In this document: positions 53,939 through 64,000 of the stretch, one piece after another
How positions within the stretch are numbered: position 1 is the first letter of the stretch
Layout: the number at the start of each line of letters is the position of its first letter
Origin: Owenia fusiformis
Lineage: Eukaryota > Annelida > Polychaeta > Sabellida > Oweniidae
DNA: 64,000 nt
Direction: 5' to 3'
NCBI GenBank assembly: GCA_903813345.2
Contig: CAIIXF020000012.1
Coordinates: 23,818,184-23,882,183 of the forward strand
Notes under the pieces: model-generated
Database searches by the model: none
What the model saw: only the letters and a program-made list of their open reading frames with translations
What the model was told of the DNA's origin: nothing
Program-made: the position numbers and the translations under genes

Positions 53939-56900
53939 ATTTCAATGGACAGCGTAAATGAAGAATCGGACGTAATAAAACTTACTGATGTCATGCAAGA
54001 CCTGCGCGATGTTCTAACCCAAGATTTGCAAGGTCAAGTTCAGAGGAACGCGCCCGAAATTACAGCAGACGATATCTTGTGTTTTGCGGTTGGAGATGCT
54101 TACGAGGCTCTCCCCGAGAATTCTCTTACTGAGGTTATCCGTACGTGCCTTGACAGCGTAAACTGTCGCAATGAAGGGAACGCTCAACGTATTAATGATA
54201 GCCCCATTATGACTGAACACAAACCCATCGGTTTTGAAAATGATGAAACGTACAACATGGTGGAAGATGTAATGGAATTTTCCCCGGAGCCTAGATTTGA
54301 TGGGGTACACGATATGTGTGATTACGGGGAAGGGGGGCACGAGGGCTATTTCAACCCTGGAGACACTGATTATACATACCTTACAGAGGGCTCTGAATAT
54401 CTAAAACATTTAGGACAGAATCAGTTTTATGATTCGAAGCATGAATATCACGGGGTCATTCAGCATGTTGCAAAGGACGGGCAATATGGGGAGGGGGTAA
54501 CTGTACAAGAATATGGAAGAGTCCCACTTGATATGGACGCCATATCTGACAATCTACCCATTACCGCACGTTACAAAATGGCGTGGGCATCCAGAAAATT
54601 TAACCTGTGGAAAAATAATCTAAAATCTTTGTACAGTTTGACAGACCTCGATGAATGTATTCATATTCCTTCAAAGCAGTTGTTTGAAATGACGGACTGT
54701 GAATTAAATGAACTCATTCCGAAATTCATTTCTGAAGTGAAGAAAAACGACGGAGGTGACTTCCCACCTAAAACACTGTATGAACTTGTAACTCTACTTC
54801 AAGCGGTCGTCAACCTTTATGGGAGAGACGTCCATCTTTTAATTGATTCCAAATACAAGGGAGTCCAACACGCATTAGAATTTGAGATGCAAACAAGAGC
54901 GAAACGAGACTTTACCACAACAGTAAGAAAGCCGGACGCCGTGACGCAAAATATGGAAGAAATACTTTGGAAACGCGGAGTCTTGGGAGGTGAAACTCCC
55001 AAGAAACTTATCGATACGCTCATTTACTTAGCTGGCGTCCATTTCTCAATAAAAGGCGGACGGGAACTCAGGAATCTCAGAAGGAAGAATTCCCAGATTA
55101 AGGTACCTACTTTTTGGTTTTCATGATTTTAATAATTTGAGGTGTTTTGCCCCCGTTTTGCCAGTTGTGATTTCTTGTTGTTTAGATGTTTAGAGAACTC
55201 AAGAAACGTTATGTTTATAAACAGGTATCAGTCCGCTCTGCCTACAGACCTATCCTGCCCGCTGTTGAAAAAACAATATTTTCAAACCTGCTTTTTGTAC
55301 TTGAAAAACTTCAAATGTGGGATCAAATTCAATTTCTACTAATCCTTTTACGTTTAGATTCGAGAAATGTCTGATGGGACGAAATATTTGCGCTTTGTGG
55401 AAGACAGCAAAAAGTCAACCGTCCAGCAGTGTAGGAAGCCCAGATCCAAACCTAGGGTCATTTACGCATTTTCTAACAAGCAAAATCCAGGAAGATGTTT
55501 TGTGAAACTGTTCCATAAATACACATTACTGTGGTAGGTTATATTATATGGATTTGTGCACGATCTTGGGTTTCCATCAATTAACAAAATTGATTTGAGA
55601 GTGTACTGCAGATGATTGTCTAATTTTTTTTATTTTTCGCTGAATTCTTTGGTTCCACTTTCACGGTGAGGGGAAAACACGAAGGGCAATTTTTGAATAA
55701 CATTTTGTAATTTGTGTTTCCAAACTGTTATGCTTTCGCAGTGATTCCACAACCAATATATGCAAAAGGGCATAAACAAAATTTCTCCTTGGTAAGGTAT
55801 TGTCAATTAACTTCTAAAGACGCAATTATTTGAAATAGACCCGATGTGAAAGAGATTATGGTCCCCTGGGGATTATGGTACCCTTTCTTAAAGGCCCTTA
55901 CTCCCGGGCCCTTACTGGCCCTGATTTAGCCTTGCCCAAGTCGGTCTCTTTTACTTATCTTGATTTCTATTATGACCGCGGTAATAATTCAAGATCAGAT
56001 AAGTAAAAAAATACCGACTTGGGCAAGGCTAGCCCTGATTGTGGATACGGTAATAAGGGAAAGAGTTGTATTTAGGTCACCATATAAATCAATGGAAAGT
56101 AGGACCATAATTTGAAAGGACCTCCTACCCTTTTACACCTACAATATTTAACCAGTTATTGGTGGTGACACAAACATGAAAATGATAGAATATTTTTGCA
56201 CTATCAAACTCCATCATTTGCCTTATTGTCGTTTATATCAATGTTTGACTTTGGAATAGGATATGACTTATATATGGAAAATTTTTTCGTGGATTAACAA
56301 ATAAACCAGGTTAATCCAAGATTCTCTGACCTTCCTTCATTTTATTTTAGTCCGGAATTGACCAAGACTGATGCTTTATTCGTCCAACCACTCCGAAAGC
56401 CTCTACATCGGCTTTGGTTCTCAGGCAACCCTATTGGCAAACATACCCTCGACAAGACAGTGAGTCGACTCTGCCTCGCTGCGGGCTTTGACGGTGAGTT
56501 TGGAAAAGACCATCGGTGAACTACCTGGCCTTGGCCAAAGCCTTGACAACACTGTCCTATAGACCTTTTCAGTTGCGGGCTTTGTTAGAATAGTTCAAAC
56601 TCCTCCTGAGCAATACAGTACTACCTGTTAACTGTACATCGTCTGTTTCAGTTTCTTAATCAAATGAGAGACGATTTTCACATTATATGAGAAGAGTGAG
56701 ATACGAGTACCTGTAAAAGAAAACATGTTTAATTTCGATATTCAATTTTATTTTTTTTTATATTCATGCATTATTCTTGCAGAAATGATAAAATCATTTC
56801 AAAATTTTGTCAACATATCTAAATAAAAATCGCGATGAAATAAGACCAACAATTGCACATTTTATCTTTCAAGGCTTCTATACGAATTACTCCATCCCCT

Positions 56901-57061
56901 CAGTCCAAACCACAGACACAGGTGGTAATGCTGAAGACATGGCACGTGATGACAATATTGATGCAACAATTGAAACAATGGACCAAGATAGAGAACACTG
57001 TTGGAATAACCAGAAACATCTAAGTCAACTATCATACAAAATAGAACACAATTATCTTTGA
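53939..57061 (+). CDS. ZMYM/QRICH1-like DUF3504 protein (Crypton-derived)
   Basis: Exons 53939-55102 (ATG 53945), 55358-55533, 56351-56493 and 56874-57061 join in phases 0, 2 and 1 with GT-AG ends, giving 554 residues. Residues 1-200 are acidic and unrecognised. From about 205 onward the sequence follows the DUF3504 domain of ZMYM2/3/4 and QRICH1: WASRKFNLWKNN, LPKFISEVKKNDG-like PKTLYELVTLLQ, ILWKRGVLGGETPKKL, SIKGGRELRNLRRKN, YLRFVEDSKKST, NPGRCFVKLFHKY, ALFVQPLRKP, GKHTLDKTVSRLCLAAGF. This fold descends from tyrosine recombinases of Crypton transposons and is usually a chromatin-linked domesticated domain. The last exon starts GFYTNYS and then departs from the family, so the HxxR...Tyr catalytic part is absent. 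AATAAA at 57491-57496 is a possible poly(A) signal. Confidence 0.88.
55927..56031. mobile_element. 105-bp hairpin MITE with 9-bp target duplication
   Basis: Arms TAGCCTTGCCCAAGTCGGT and its complement enclose a ~30-base loop. GCCCTGATT flanks it exactly on both sides (55918-55926 and 56032-56040). A 9-bp duplication is typical of Mutator-like elements. It lies in an intron of the Crypton-derived gene. Confidence 0.85.
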
Positions 57062-57300
57062 ACATAATTTTCTTCGAACACAATTATCATTGAACATAAT
57101 TATCCTTGAACACAATTATCTTTAAACACAATTATCTTTGAAGACAATCATCTTTGAACATAATTATCTTTGAACATAATTATTTTTTAACATAATTATC
57201 TTTGAACATAATTATTTTTGAACATAATTATCCTTGATAGTAATTATTTTTGAACATAATTTATCTTTGATCATAATTACTATCGAGTATCTCTGAACAC
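57055..57300 (+). repeat. ~18-bp minisatellite in the 3' UTR
   Basis: About a dozen units of TTTGAACATAATTAT with 16-19 base spacing. The array begins inside the last codons of the Crypton-derived gene (…HNYL stop), so the stop codon itself is supplied by the first repeat unit. Confidence 0.8.
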
Positions 57301-58905
57301 ACTTACTTTTGACATTGACATAACAACAGTTTATTATATGAAAAAAAATTTAAGATCTCAACTGATCAAATATGAAAGTAATTGAAGATTCAATATATGC
57401 AGTAATGTCCAAATCGAGAATAATGTGGAATTATAATTGCAATATGACGTTTTCATGAAATGTCAGAATTCTTGGACAAGAATATATGTGAATAAAACTA
57501 TTGTAAAACCCAACTGTATTCTTTGTAATTAGCAGTGATATATTGTTATTTATAGTCTCCAGCTTTTTTTGTTTACAGCGGCTGGCTTTCGGCGTCTTCA
57601 ACAAATAGCAAGTGGGGTCATTTTGCATGTTAATGTTACATCGTTTTGTATTAGAACTAGAAAAACAGCAGCTCCCGGAGTAACAAATCCCATCGAACAA
57701 AACATATTTTATCTAAGCACTTGTCATTTTAAACATACGTGATAAAAATACCCAGGCAGTAGTAAAATTGTCTCCTGCTTCAGTCCAGTCCAAGGAGGAT
57801 TGGCAACCATTATTCAAACTCGATACTCCGGTGCCCGGCGTCGAACAATAGTAAAAAATATTTCTATAACACTCTCTTTGGACCAAGTGTCCCCAAATTT
57901 CCCCATATTTCTGCGAATAACTTTTGAGTTGAAAAATGAATTAAGTGAATCTTAAGATTTCTTACAAAATGCTTAGATTACATTGACCAAAGCAGAAGAT
58001 ATGAATTAAGAAACTAAGACATGGTTATAGAAATAAAAATAGAATAAGATGTGGAAAGTTCAACCCCTAAAAATAAAGCAATTTGTACAAGATCAGAGGC
58101 CTCATTATCCGCTCGTCGCAACGCAGATTCGCAAGCGCATCGCATTAACGCAACGTAGGTTTTTGCAAATCGCAATCAGGATTTGTATCATCCGCTCGGC
58201 ACAAATATTACACATCTTTAAGACAATTGTTATCTATTTTAAATGTGTCAATCTAGGAGTTTCTTTATTGATTGCATGTATGTTGTTTTCTCAAGACGAC
58301 TGTGTACAATAAAAAGTTAGTTTATGTTTTTCGAAAGTGCTTAAATCAAAGGAATCGTTAATGGTATGAGGGGTGTTTAAAACATTTGAATTTTATAATT
58401 AAATCCAAATTCTGATCGCAAATTCAAGAAAACGAAACGCAACATTCTTTCCAGCACCGCTTAAAATGGGCATAACTTTGAGGTCCTTTGCAACTTTTTT
58501 GGATTAACCCAATCGTCTTTCTCGAGGTGGTAGGAGAGGTATCAACTATTATGTCAAGGTACAGTATATTGTAATTTTCGATATGTACGGACTTCAGTGA
58601 ATCAAGATATTTCTATTTCAAGGCATTAAAAGGAACTAGATAGTATGTAGTATAAAGTAGTATAATCGTGGTCGAATACTTTTGCTGTCACATTTTTTAC
58701 GGCAGCCGTACGGCGAATTTTTGAATTTCCGCTGATTAACGTTAATTCTGCTTTTTATTTTATCTACATCAGTACAATTTATGAATGTTGTTTGTAGTGT
58801 TAGGATACAGTATCGAATAAAAAGTGCGAGCGAAATATACGTTGCTGTGGTATTAGTGACCTTAAATCAAACAGTATACGTATTGTGTTGCGTGTACAGC
58901 AATTA
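57301..58905. other. intergenic sequence
   Basis: No gene recognised. It includes one CCCATCGAACAAAACATATTTT word (57680) shared with 49197 and a CGCAACGCAGATTCGCAAGC-rich patch near 58120. Confidence 0.4.
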
Positions 58906-61862
58906 CGAGGGGTGATCCAAAAGTCTTGAAGGCCTGCTCTATTTTTATTGGTTTTTGATAAAATTACTTTAAACTTTAAAATAATAAAGACCAATAACCT
59001 ACAAACAATAACTACTTTGTGTATTAATTCCATGGAGAAATTATATATTTTATGAAATTTTCTAGATAGTTTTTAATGTAGGGACCCTGCCACCCGGAAC
59101 GGTATTCGCACATGGCAACTTTCAGCCTTAAATGTTACCGCCATTTCACTTGTTTTGCAAGTCTTGACCACTATTTTTCTTTGAATTTTAAATGTTAAAC
59201 CATGTTAGTTTACTTCCTTTGTTACTAGGCAACCAATTAATTGTGTTTTAATTATAATGCCACATATGACAATGGCCACACATGGCAATTCTAAAAAATG
59301 CCATCAGACAAGCAACCCTCATTCTGGTATCATTCTTGCTGCAAGATGGCTGCTGAAAGGCAGAACACGAAAGAAATCAAAGTGGAACAAAGAATACTAC
59401 AAGATATTTTCACTATTATTGACCTTGAGCAGCTACCATATGCACGATACAGTCTATCTATGGCTCCATGTAATTTTCTTCCTTTTCTCCAAGTTGAAAG
59501 GATGGTTGAAAGAAAATGTTTTTTACTCATTGAATGAGGTTTAGAGTAGCACTCCAGCAGCATTTATATCACAGCAATGACGGTTTCATAAATGTCTTCC
59601 ATTCATTGGTAAACGGTCAAGACAAGTAACTTAGTCAACATTCGATATTCGTATGTTCATCAATATTTACTAAAAATGGTGCCACAATTGAAGTAAACCT
59701 CTGGTTAATTATTTTCAATAAACCTATCAGCAAACGTGTAAATGATAATTTTGATGTTCTGTTACATATTGGTGAAGCAATCTTTGGGATATGACCTAAA
59801 TTTCTGATTTTCCACTGTGTCCCTGTATACCCCTACTTCAAAAGATATATGTTATTCGTCATTTTTCATTATGAACCAACCATAAATGTATTTTTTCTTG
59901 TTTCCATACAGAATGAACTTTCGGTTTTCAAATATTGCAAGACGGTACTGCATTTATTTGTTCAGGATATCGAGCAAACAAATGCGTGTCAATTTACAAG
60001 TTGTAATATCCTACATACTTATATTTCAAGGGTAGTTTTGAAGAATAATCCATGTTTTCAAATGGATTCATCCTTGTCAAAGAACGTGAATGAGGATATG
60101 CCGTTTGAAAAACTCACAACATGTTTCAAGTTCTTACAATTCTTGGTTAAAAAAATAATTTGAAAGTTGTGATTTCGAATGTAATATCCTACTCAATGAA
60201 ATTTGTTGATATTTGTGAATTTTTTCTTTCGAAATGCACATTGCTGGATAACAGAACCTTGCCATGTTCGAGATGCACGAAAACAAGTGTTTTGTCAATA
60301 CTTGACGTCGTACGGATATTTGGATGTGATTGACGTTTTCGGTAATCTTCTACCACTGTAATTTCCAACTTAATTTTTGGAAGCCAAATGTAATAGTCAC
60401 GAATTGATATTTAAGTCACACCTTGATGCATACATCATGTGTTTACATTAACTGTCGAATACATGCCAACTTACATTTATATAAATATCCACAATTAACT
60501 CAAATTATCAATTCTTGAAACGGTTTATTATTTAACTTTGTGAATTGAATGTTTCATTTGGATTCATAATTATGGTATCAAATTTGAGTATAATATAAGT
60601 CGAGACTTAAACAAAGCAATAAAATTACGTGAAATCTTTGTTAAAATTCGAACGATTTTTCAAGAATCCTCCTTCAAAGTGATACCAAAGTGCTCCCCGG
60701 GAGTGGAAATTTCGTCTTGTGTAATCAAAATAATAGAGCGGGTGATTTAAATTTTTGTTTGAGTTTATAGTTTACATCTATAAATTGAAAAATATATCGC
60801 CTAATTGAGAGGTACATGCATATTTTGGCGATCTATCATTATAAAGGGCTAAATACATGCAAAAACAGGAGTTGACACGCTTACATTTGAAAATGAAATG
60901 TCCTACATAATCGTAGACTCATGTTTAAAAGTCATGAAAACAAGGTTGAACACAAAACATTGACCCAGTTACTGTCTATTCAGCATGGGTTCACTAAGGG
61001 AAATATTATTAATGACTTAAATCGTTTACAGTTAAGTTGTATTCCAAGAAACTTATCAATTTAGAAATGCAAATTGTTCAATTTTGTTTTTCAATTATAA
61101 AAAATGGCACCTGTAGAGAACAACGTTTTCAAATTTTTTTAAAATGGAGTTATTTACTTATGCAACATTCATTGGCATGTATCAGGGAATAAATAGGAAG
61201 AATATGCATTTGATTCTATATCCTGTTCCTAAAGGAGTTTGTTAAGGAGCGGTATATCTTAACGTACTTTTATCATCCCGAACTCAAACATTTCGAATAC
61301 TTATTTCGAGAACGCTTTGTTGAGAATGGATTCGAGATGTACTCAAAATTAGTGCGTTAAAATGTGTATTATTATCTAAATAACCATCTCACAAATTATT
61401 TTGGAAATCAAAGATGTACGATTTTTGAGATTTTTATTTTCGAATGTTGACTTACTTACTTGGCTTGACTGAAAGTGGTATGAAAAATGTGTTCATATTC
61501 GTGGAAAATATGTTGAAAAGTAGGTCTTAATATGTGAAGATGATAATGGCAGACGACACTCAGATTGAAAATCAAAAATTCTCTCATATCATGGCTGGTG
61601 TTAGGTTGTGCACCTGCACCTAAAGTATATCCCATATTATAACAGTTGTGAAGTGATTTGCTATATTTAAATACCGTTCCGGGTGACAGGGACCCGGTAT
61701 TAAAAGATATGTAGAAAAGTAGCTAAAATATTTTATTTTCTGTTGAAACTTATACATAAAGTTGTTAAGATATTGATCTTTATTATCTGAAAGTTAAATG
61801 TAATTATATTAAAAAATAGCAAAGTAAGAGCGGGGCGTCCAAGACTTTTGGATCACCCCTCG
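58906..61862 (+). mobile_element. 2957-bp mariner-type element with ~190-bp inverted repeats
   Basis: Ends CGAGGGGTGATCCAAAAGTC on both strands, flanked by TA (58904-58905, 61863-61864). The terminal repeats run to a shared CACCCGGAACGGTATT word (59090 and complement near 61670). Near 59340-59550 lies a shattered mariner transposase end (an YSLSMAPCNF-type run and KLKGWLKENVFYSLNEV in different frames). It is twice the usual mariner size; about 1.9 kb downstream of the relic is unexplained. Confidence 0.83.
59849..60163 (+). other. unassigned 104-codon open frame inside the mariner-type element
   Basis: An acceptor-like TTTCCATACAG at 59900-59910 precedes an open run with YCKTVLHLFVQDIEQ and FEKLTTCFKFLQFLVKKI. 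It does not resemble a mariner transposase. It may be chance, a captured exon or part of a nested element; I do not recognise it. Confidence 0.25.
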
Positions 61863-62144
61863 TACATGACCGAAAACTGACATAAAAACTGATTTCAAAG
61901 GTACATTACAATTTACCAATCAAACCGTATAACAGACGCAAGATAACGGCAAAGCCGTTGGACCTTTCTGCGGTCTGGCAACGGCCTGCAGATTTCTTCG
62001 GGGACCGCAGATATGAACAAATATTATGATTCCGACTTATGATTTTTACGGCTACCCGCGGCCTGTAAAAACAGGATACGCCGTATGGAGACCGAGAGCG
62101 TAGTTTTTCTACGCTCGCCGAAGATATTCATTAATTTAATTGAT

Positions 62145-62500
62145 ATGCGATCGATCCTCTCGCCCGAGTGCACCCTCGTCAGTCAGTACACGCTCTCATC
62201 CGAGTGCACCTTTGTCATAACATGCTCTCAACCGAGTAAAGTTTCGTGCGTAGAGACCTTCATCTGAGTGCATCCTTCTCAGTAGACTCTCTCACCCGTG
62301 TGAAACCACGTCGTGCATACTCTAACCTGCGACCCGGGTGCACCCTCGACAGTAAATACTTTCACCAGACGAGTGCACCGTTGTAAGTACACTCTAAAAG
62401 ACCAGGGCACCCTCGTGATAGCACACTCAAATAGAGAGAGTGAATGAGAGTACAAGGTATGTGATGACGAGGGTGCACTCGGGTGAGAATGTGTGCTGAT
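62145..62500 (+). repeat. degenerate ~38-bp tandem array with inverted terminal unit
   Basis: Seven to eight diverged units of CTCTCACCCGAGTGCACC followed by CTCGTCAGTACA. The final unit (about 62463-62500) is inverted: GACGAGGGTGCACTCGGGTG. Units differ at many positions, so the array is old. Confidence 0.75.
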
Positions 62501-62694
62501 ATTCAACTATTAATGTGTTCCCGATCGCAAGATTCATGTAATGACTGAATGATGTACAAGAATAATATACTTAGAAATAAATCCCACGAAGATTGAACAA
62601 AACGTTTTGCACAAATATATCTAATTATAGAAATAATGAACCAATCTTGCTCATAATTGGTACGTATGTGACCCAATCTTATTCCCTTACACTG

Positions 62695-63004
62695 CACTGG
62701 CGGATTAGGAGGGGAGCCGCCCCCCCCCCCTTGGGTGGGCCCAGAAAAAAATTGGGCCAAAAAAATTTTTGGGCCAAAAAAGGCCTTCAGGCCCCAAAAA
62801 GTGGGCCTTTTTGGTCGTTACTGGGCCTTTTAAGGCCTTATTTTTCAATTTCAGGCCAAATTTTGAAGAAAATGGGCCTCAAAATTTGGGCCCACTTTTG
62901 GGTTTTAGGGGCCCCAAATTTTTTTCTGCGCAAGCGCGGACATTTTTTTCTCTGACTTGAAATTTGGCCCCCCCCCCCCTTGTTGATTCCCAGATCCGCC
63001 CCTG
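62695..63004. mobile_element. 310-bp GGGCC-rich hAT-like MITE
   Basis: Left end CACTGGCGGATTAGG and right end (complement) CAGGGGCGGATCTGG match the common hAT-type CAGGGGCGGAT terminus. CACTG occurs on both flanks. The interior is built of GGGCC/GGCC words separated by A or T runs, with poly-C tracts next to both ends. Confidence 0.7.
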
Positions 63005-63550
63005 CACTGTCAAGGTTTCATGTATATACTGTACGTCTACTTATTAACACTCTACGGTTGCTATAGTCACCAAGGGTCACATAATTTCTAACATATGTCA
63101 TTGTAGTTCATGGCCATGGATCATCAAACGGTGCGTGCATTGTTTTCATTAAGGGGACACAAAACCAATTAATATCCTTCCGCATGGAGTGGGCAAATAT
63201 ATGGCATTTTAAAAGCAACAAAATAATGTACAGTAGTCCATTTATTGTTATCATACCAGCATCACAAGTGATTTGATTTTGGTAAGTCCATGAATGAAGA
63301 AAAGGAGTATGTATGGGTCAATTCTAACACTTGAATTGATATGATTAAGGTGCAATTTTTATGAAAATGTTTGACCTTTTTGCCCCCACTCCACTGTCAA
63401 AATCAGAAGGGCAATTATCGATATTTTCTATAGATGGCGTATTCAACATGCGAGATATTTTAATTTTTTATAGGGAGTTTTGACTCAAACTTTGTTCAAT
63501 GATTGACAGATGTCATACTTGGGGATGATAGCATAATAGTAAAACATATA
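63005..63550. other. intergenic sequence
   Basis: AT-rich; no gene or repeat recognised. Confidence 0.4.
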
Positions 63551-64000
63551 CAGGGTGTTCAAAAAAAAACGCAACCCAAAGAAATCGCTATATCTTGGAA
63601 AATACTTATCCAACTGTGTTCATTTTTTCAGGAAAGACAGAAAAGACTATGTGTGTATAGCTCCTGCTGTTAGTTAGTTGTAAAACATGATGCCTTGGAC
63701 ACCTTCTCAAAAGACATTAGTATTGGAAAGATACGAAAAACGCAACCAGAGGTGACTGCCAGAGCAATAAACCCTACTAACTTTCTAACCATAGTGTTTT
63801 GGCACTTCAGATTCACCACAAATTATCTTCATATAATGTGTAGTGAATTGGGGGAGTTTCATTAAAATCACTCCAGGGACTTTACAGTCATGGTCAAAAA
63901 TGCCTTCTTAAGTCTGGCTGAACCAGGGTGTTTGACTGGGTTTTGAAAGCATTTCAACCAAAACTGTAAAGTCCCTGGAGTGATTTTGATTTCACTCTAC
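63551..64000 (+). mobile_element. mariner-type foldback element cut by the window edge
   Basis: TA then CAGGGTGTTCAAAAAAAAACG opens the element. The left-arm segment 63864-63888 (ATCACTCCAGGGACTTTACAG) returns as its reverse complement at 63963-63987, so the element folds back on itself around a ~75-base loop and its right end should lie beyond the window. Confidence 0.6.

Noticed and set aside
55142-55345. Possible extra exon after TTGTTTAG at 55184 in the Crypton-derived gene
   Set aside because: Using it breaks the DUF3504 continuity; skipping to 55358 restores the IREMSDGTKYLRFVED segment expected by the family.
1-64000. tRNA, rRNA or snRNA genes
   Set aside because: No segment with a convincing tRNA A/B box pair and cloverleaf, and no rRNA-like block, was noticed by eye; a covariance-model scan was not possible.

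Overview
The window is eukaryotic nuclear DNA: AT-rich, with intron-split genes carrying canonical GT-AG junctions and a heavy load of cut-and-paste transposons, MITEs and satellites. The genes (small TIM chaperone, RRM-F-box-LRR protein, death-domain protein, Crypton-derived recombinase-fold protein) are metazoan. The repeat types, notably Tc1/mariner, PIF/Harbinger, pogo, piggyBac and hAT MITEs and elements with core repeats followed by ACGG/ACAG microsatellites, suggest a marine invertebrate such as a mollusc or a hemichordate. I cannot name the species.

Four genes are supported. (1) A minus-strand gene from about 41.7 kb down to 9.03 kb reads as acidic N-terminus, RRM, F-box, then about ten cysteine-type LRRs; eleven exons join in phase. 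(2) Inside its 16-kb intron (13033-29249), on the plus strand, lies a complete death-domain/coiled-coil gene (17621-22238) with three candidate alternative last exons, each preceded by a phase-compatible acceptor. (3) TIMM10 (two exons, 43413-46315, plus) starts about 1.7 kb from the 5' part of the RRM/F-box gene, in head-to-head orientation. (4) A plus-strand four-exon gene at 53945-57061 encodes a ZMYM/QRICH1-type (DUF3504) Crypton-derived protein whose C-terminal recombinase part is lost.

Layout: 1-9 kb is gene-free and repeat-rich (foldback element, 77-bp EcoRI satellite, AGGTCA-rich array inside a 2.85-kb inverted-repeat element). 9-13 kb holds the LRR exons. 13-29 kb is the giant intron with a pogo-like element, the death-domain gene (its first intron carrying a mariner copy), a piggyBac MITE and a 3.36-kb Harbinger element nested in an older inverted-repeat unit. 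29-31 kb holds the F-box exons around a mariner relic. 31.5-39.6 kb is an intronic satellite domain: a 61-bp minisatellite interrupted by a 1.75-kb element with 162-bp core repeats. 39.7-41.7 kb holds the RRM and N-terminal exons. 43-46 kb is TIMM10 with mobile-element debris in its intron. 47-51 kb is intergenic with MITEs. 53-57 kb is the Crypton-derived gene. 58.9-64 kb is intergenic, with a 2.96-kb mariner-type element, a degenerate 38-bp array, a GGGCC-rich hAT-like MITE and a foldback mariner end cut by the window edge.

Nothing indicates that the four genes work in one pathway; the relation that stands out is positional (nesting and head-to-head arrangement). All splice structures are deduced from phase, junctions and protein continuity, without transcript data or database searches.
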